Assembly (NCBI GenBank): GCA_016206945.1
Contig: JACQQP010000101.1
Location: forward strand, 1-6,873
Length of the DNA stretch: 6,873 nucleotides
Direction of reading: 5' to 3'
Source of the DNA: Candidatus Omnitrophota bacterium
GTDB taxonomy: Bacteria; Omnitrophota; Omnitrophia; Omnitrophales; Danuiimicrobiaceae
The position numbers and the translations under genes are program-made. Of this stretch, positions 6,688-6,873 are shown in pieces. The notes under the pieces were generated by a model. That model was not told where the DNA came from and searched no databases. It was given only the letters and a program-made list of their open reading frames with translations. Position 1 is the first letter of the stretch. Each line of letters begins with the position of its first letter.

Positions 6688-6766
6688 TTTAATACCAACC
6701 CGCTTTCTCTAGTTCCAGTTACGACAATGGTTTACGTTCAGGAAATGTACACTGCTCTTTCTAGTA

Positions 6767-6795
6767 AGGATACAGCTAAGGATATAAATTGTCAA
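6767..6795 (-). promoter_or_regulatory. Predicted sigma-70 promoter of the ftsH-like gene
   Basis: A perfect -35 TTGACA (6790-6795), a 17-bp spacer and a -10 TATCCT (6767-6772; 4 of 6 consensus positions) lie in the gap upstream of ftsH. The predicted start near 6760 gives a leader of about 70-75 nt. No CIRCE motif is visible near it, so direct HrcA control of this gene is not supported. Confidence 0.65.
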
Positions 6796-6828
6796 GGGAA
6801 CCAAAAATAAGAGGAAAAATGACCTAAA

Positions 6829-6873
6829 TCATTTGTCATCAATCAGTTTTGGCACGTATACTTCCTCCTCATC
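6829..6873 (-). CDS. Possible C-terminal end of an upstream gene
   Basis: The frame entering the window from the right edge reads DEEEVYVPKLIDDK and then TGA (6829-6831). The acidic, lysine-containing tail is protein-like, and the position before the ftsH promoter fits the end of a same-strand gene. Only 14 codons are visible, so this could be chance. A weak AT-rich hairpin, AAATGA/TCATTT with a few T residues after it, overlaps the stop and might be a poor terminator. No function can be given. Confidence 0.3.
   Translation of the reverse strand, partial: DEEEVYVPKLIDDK

Overview
The window is a bacterial chromosomal segment in which every supported gene is on the minus strand, so it reads from right to left. 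An HrcA repressor with a matching CIRCE operator, a lipoprotein signal peptide and an FtsH-type protease together suggest a diderm bacterium outside the sigma-32-only enterics. My best taxonomic guess is an uncultivated lineage of the Omnitrophota/PVC or Elusimicrobia kind. It rests on gene order and on a GTCATTGCGAG-type dispersed repeat, so it is a weak inference.

Layout in transcription order. At the right edge there may be the last 14 codons of an upstream gene (6829-6873). A good sigma-70-type promoter (6767-6795) then precedes a membrane AAA protease of the FtsH family (4996-6687). This gene is closed by a clear intrinsic terminator (4941-4969). Next is a 175-bp GC-rich element with perfect 12-bp inverted ends (4732-4906), which abuts the 5' end of an unrecognised lipoprotein gene (3349-4737). 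A 298-bp intergenic region follows (3051-3348). It carries a promoter, a CIRCE operator at the predicted transcription start, a long leader with a 13-bp inverted repeat, and the hrcA ribosome binding site. The heat-shock cluster hrcA-grpE-dnaJ (270-3050) is packed with 1-nt gaps or overlaps. An FmdB-type zinc-ribbon gene (1-217), cut by the window edge, comes last.

The genes form a protein quality-control neighbourhood. HrcA represses its own operon through CIRCE. GrpE and DnaJ are the nucleotide-exchange factor and J-domain co-chaperone of DnaK, and FtsH degrades damaged or surplus membrane proteins. dnaK itself is absent from its usual place between grpE and dnaJ and must lie elsewhere.

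Most worth a second look: the repeat that supplies the ATG of the lipoprotein gene, the long hrcA leader whose inverted repeat ends 2 nt before the Shine-Dalgarno sequence, the missing dnaK, the FtsH with almost no periplasmic domain, and a protein-like reading frame running through the hrcA promoter and CIRCE. I see no convincing evidence of a wholly new system here.
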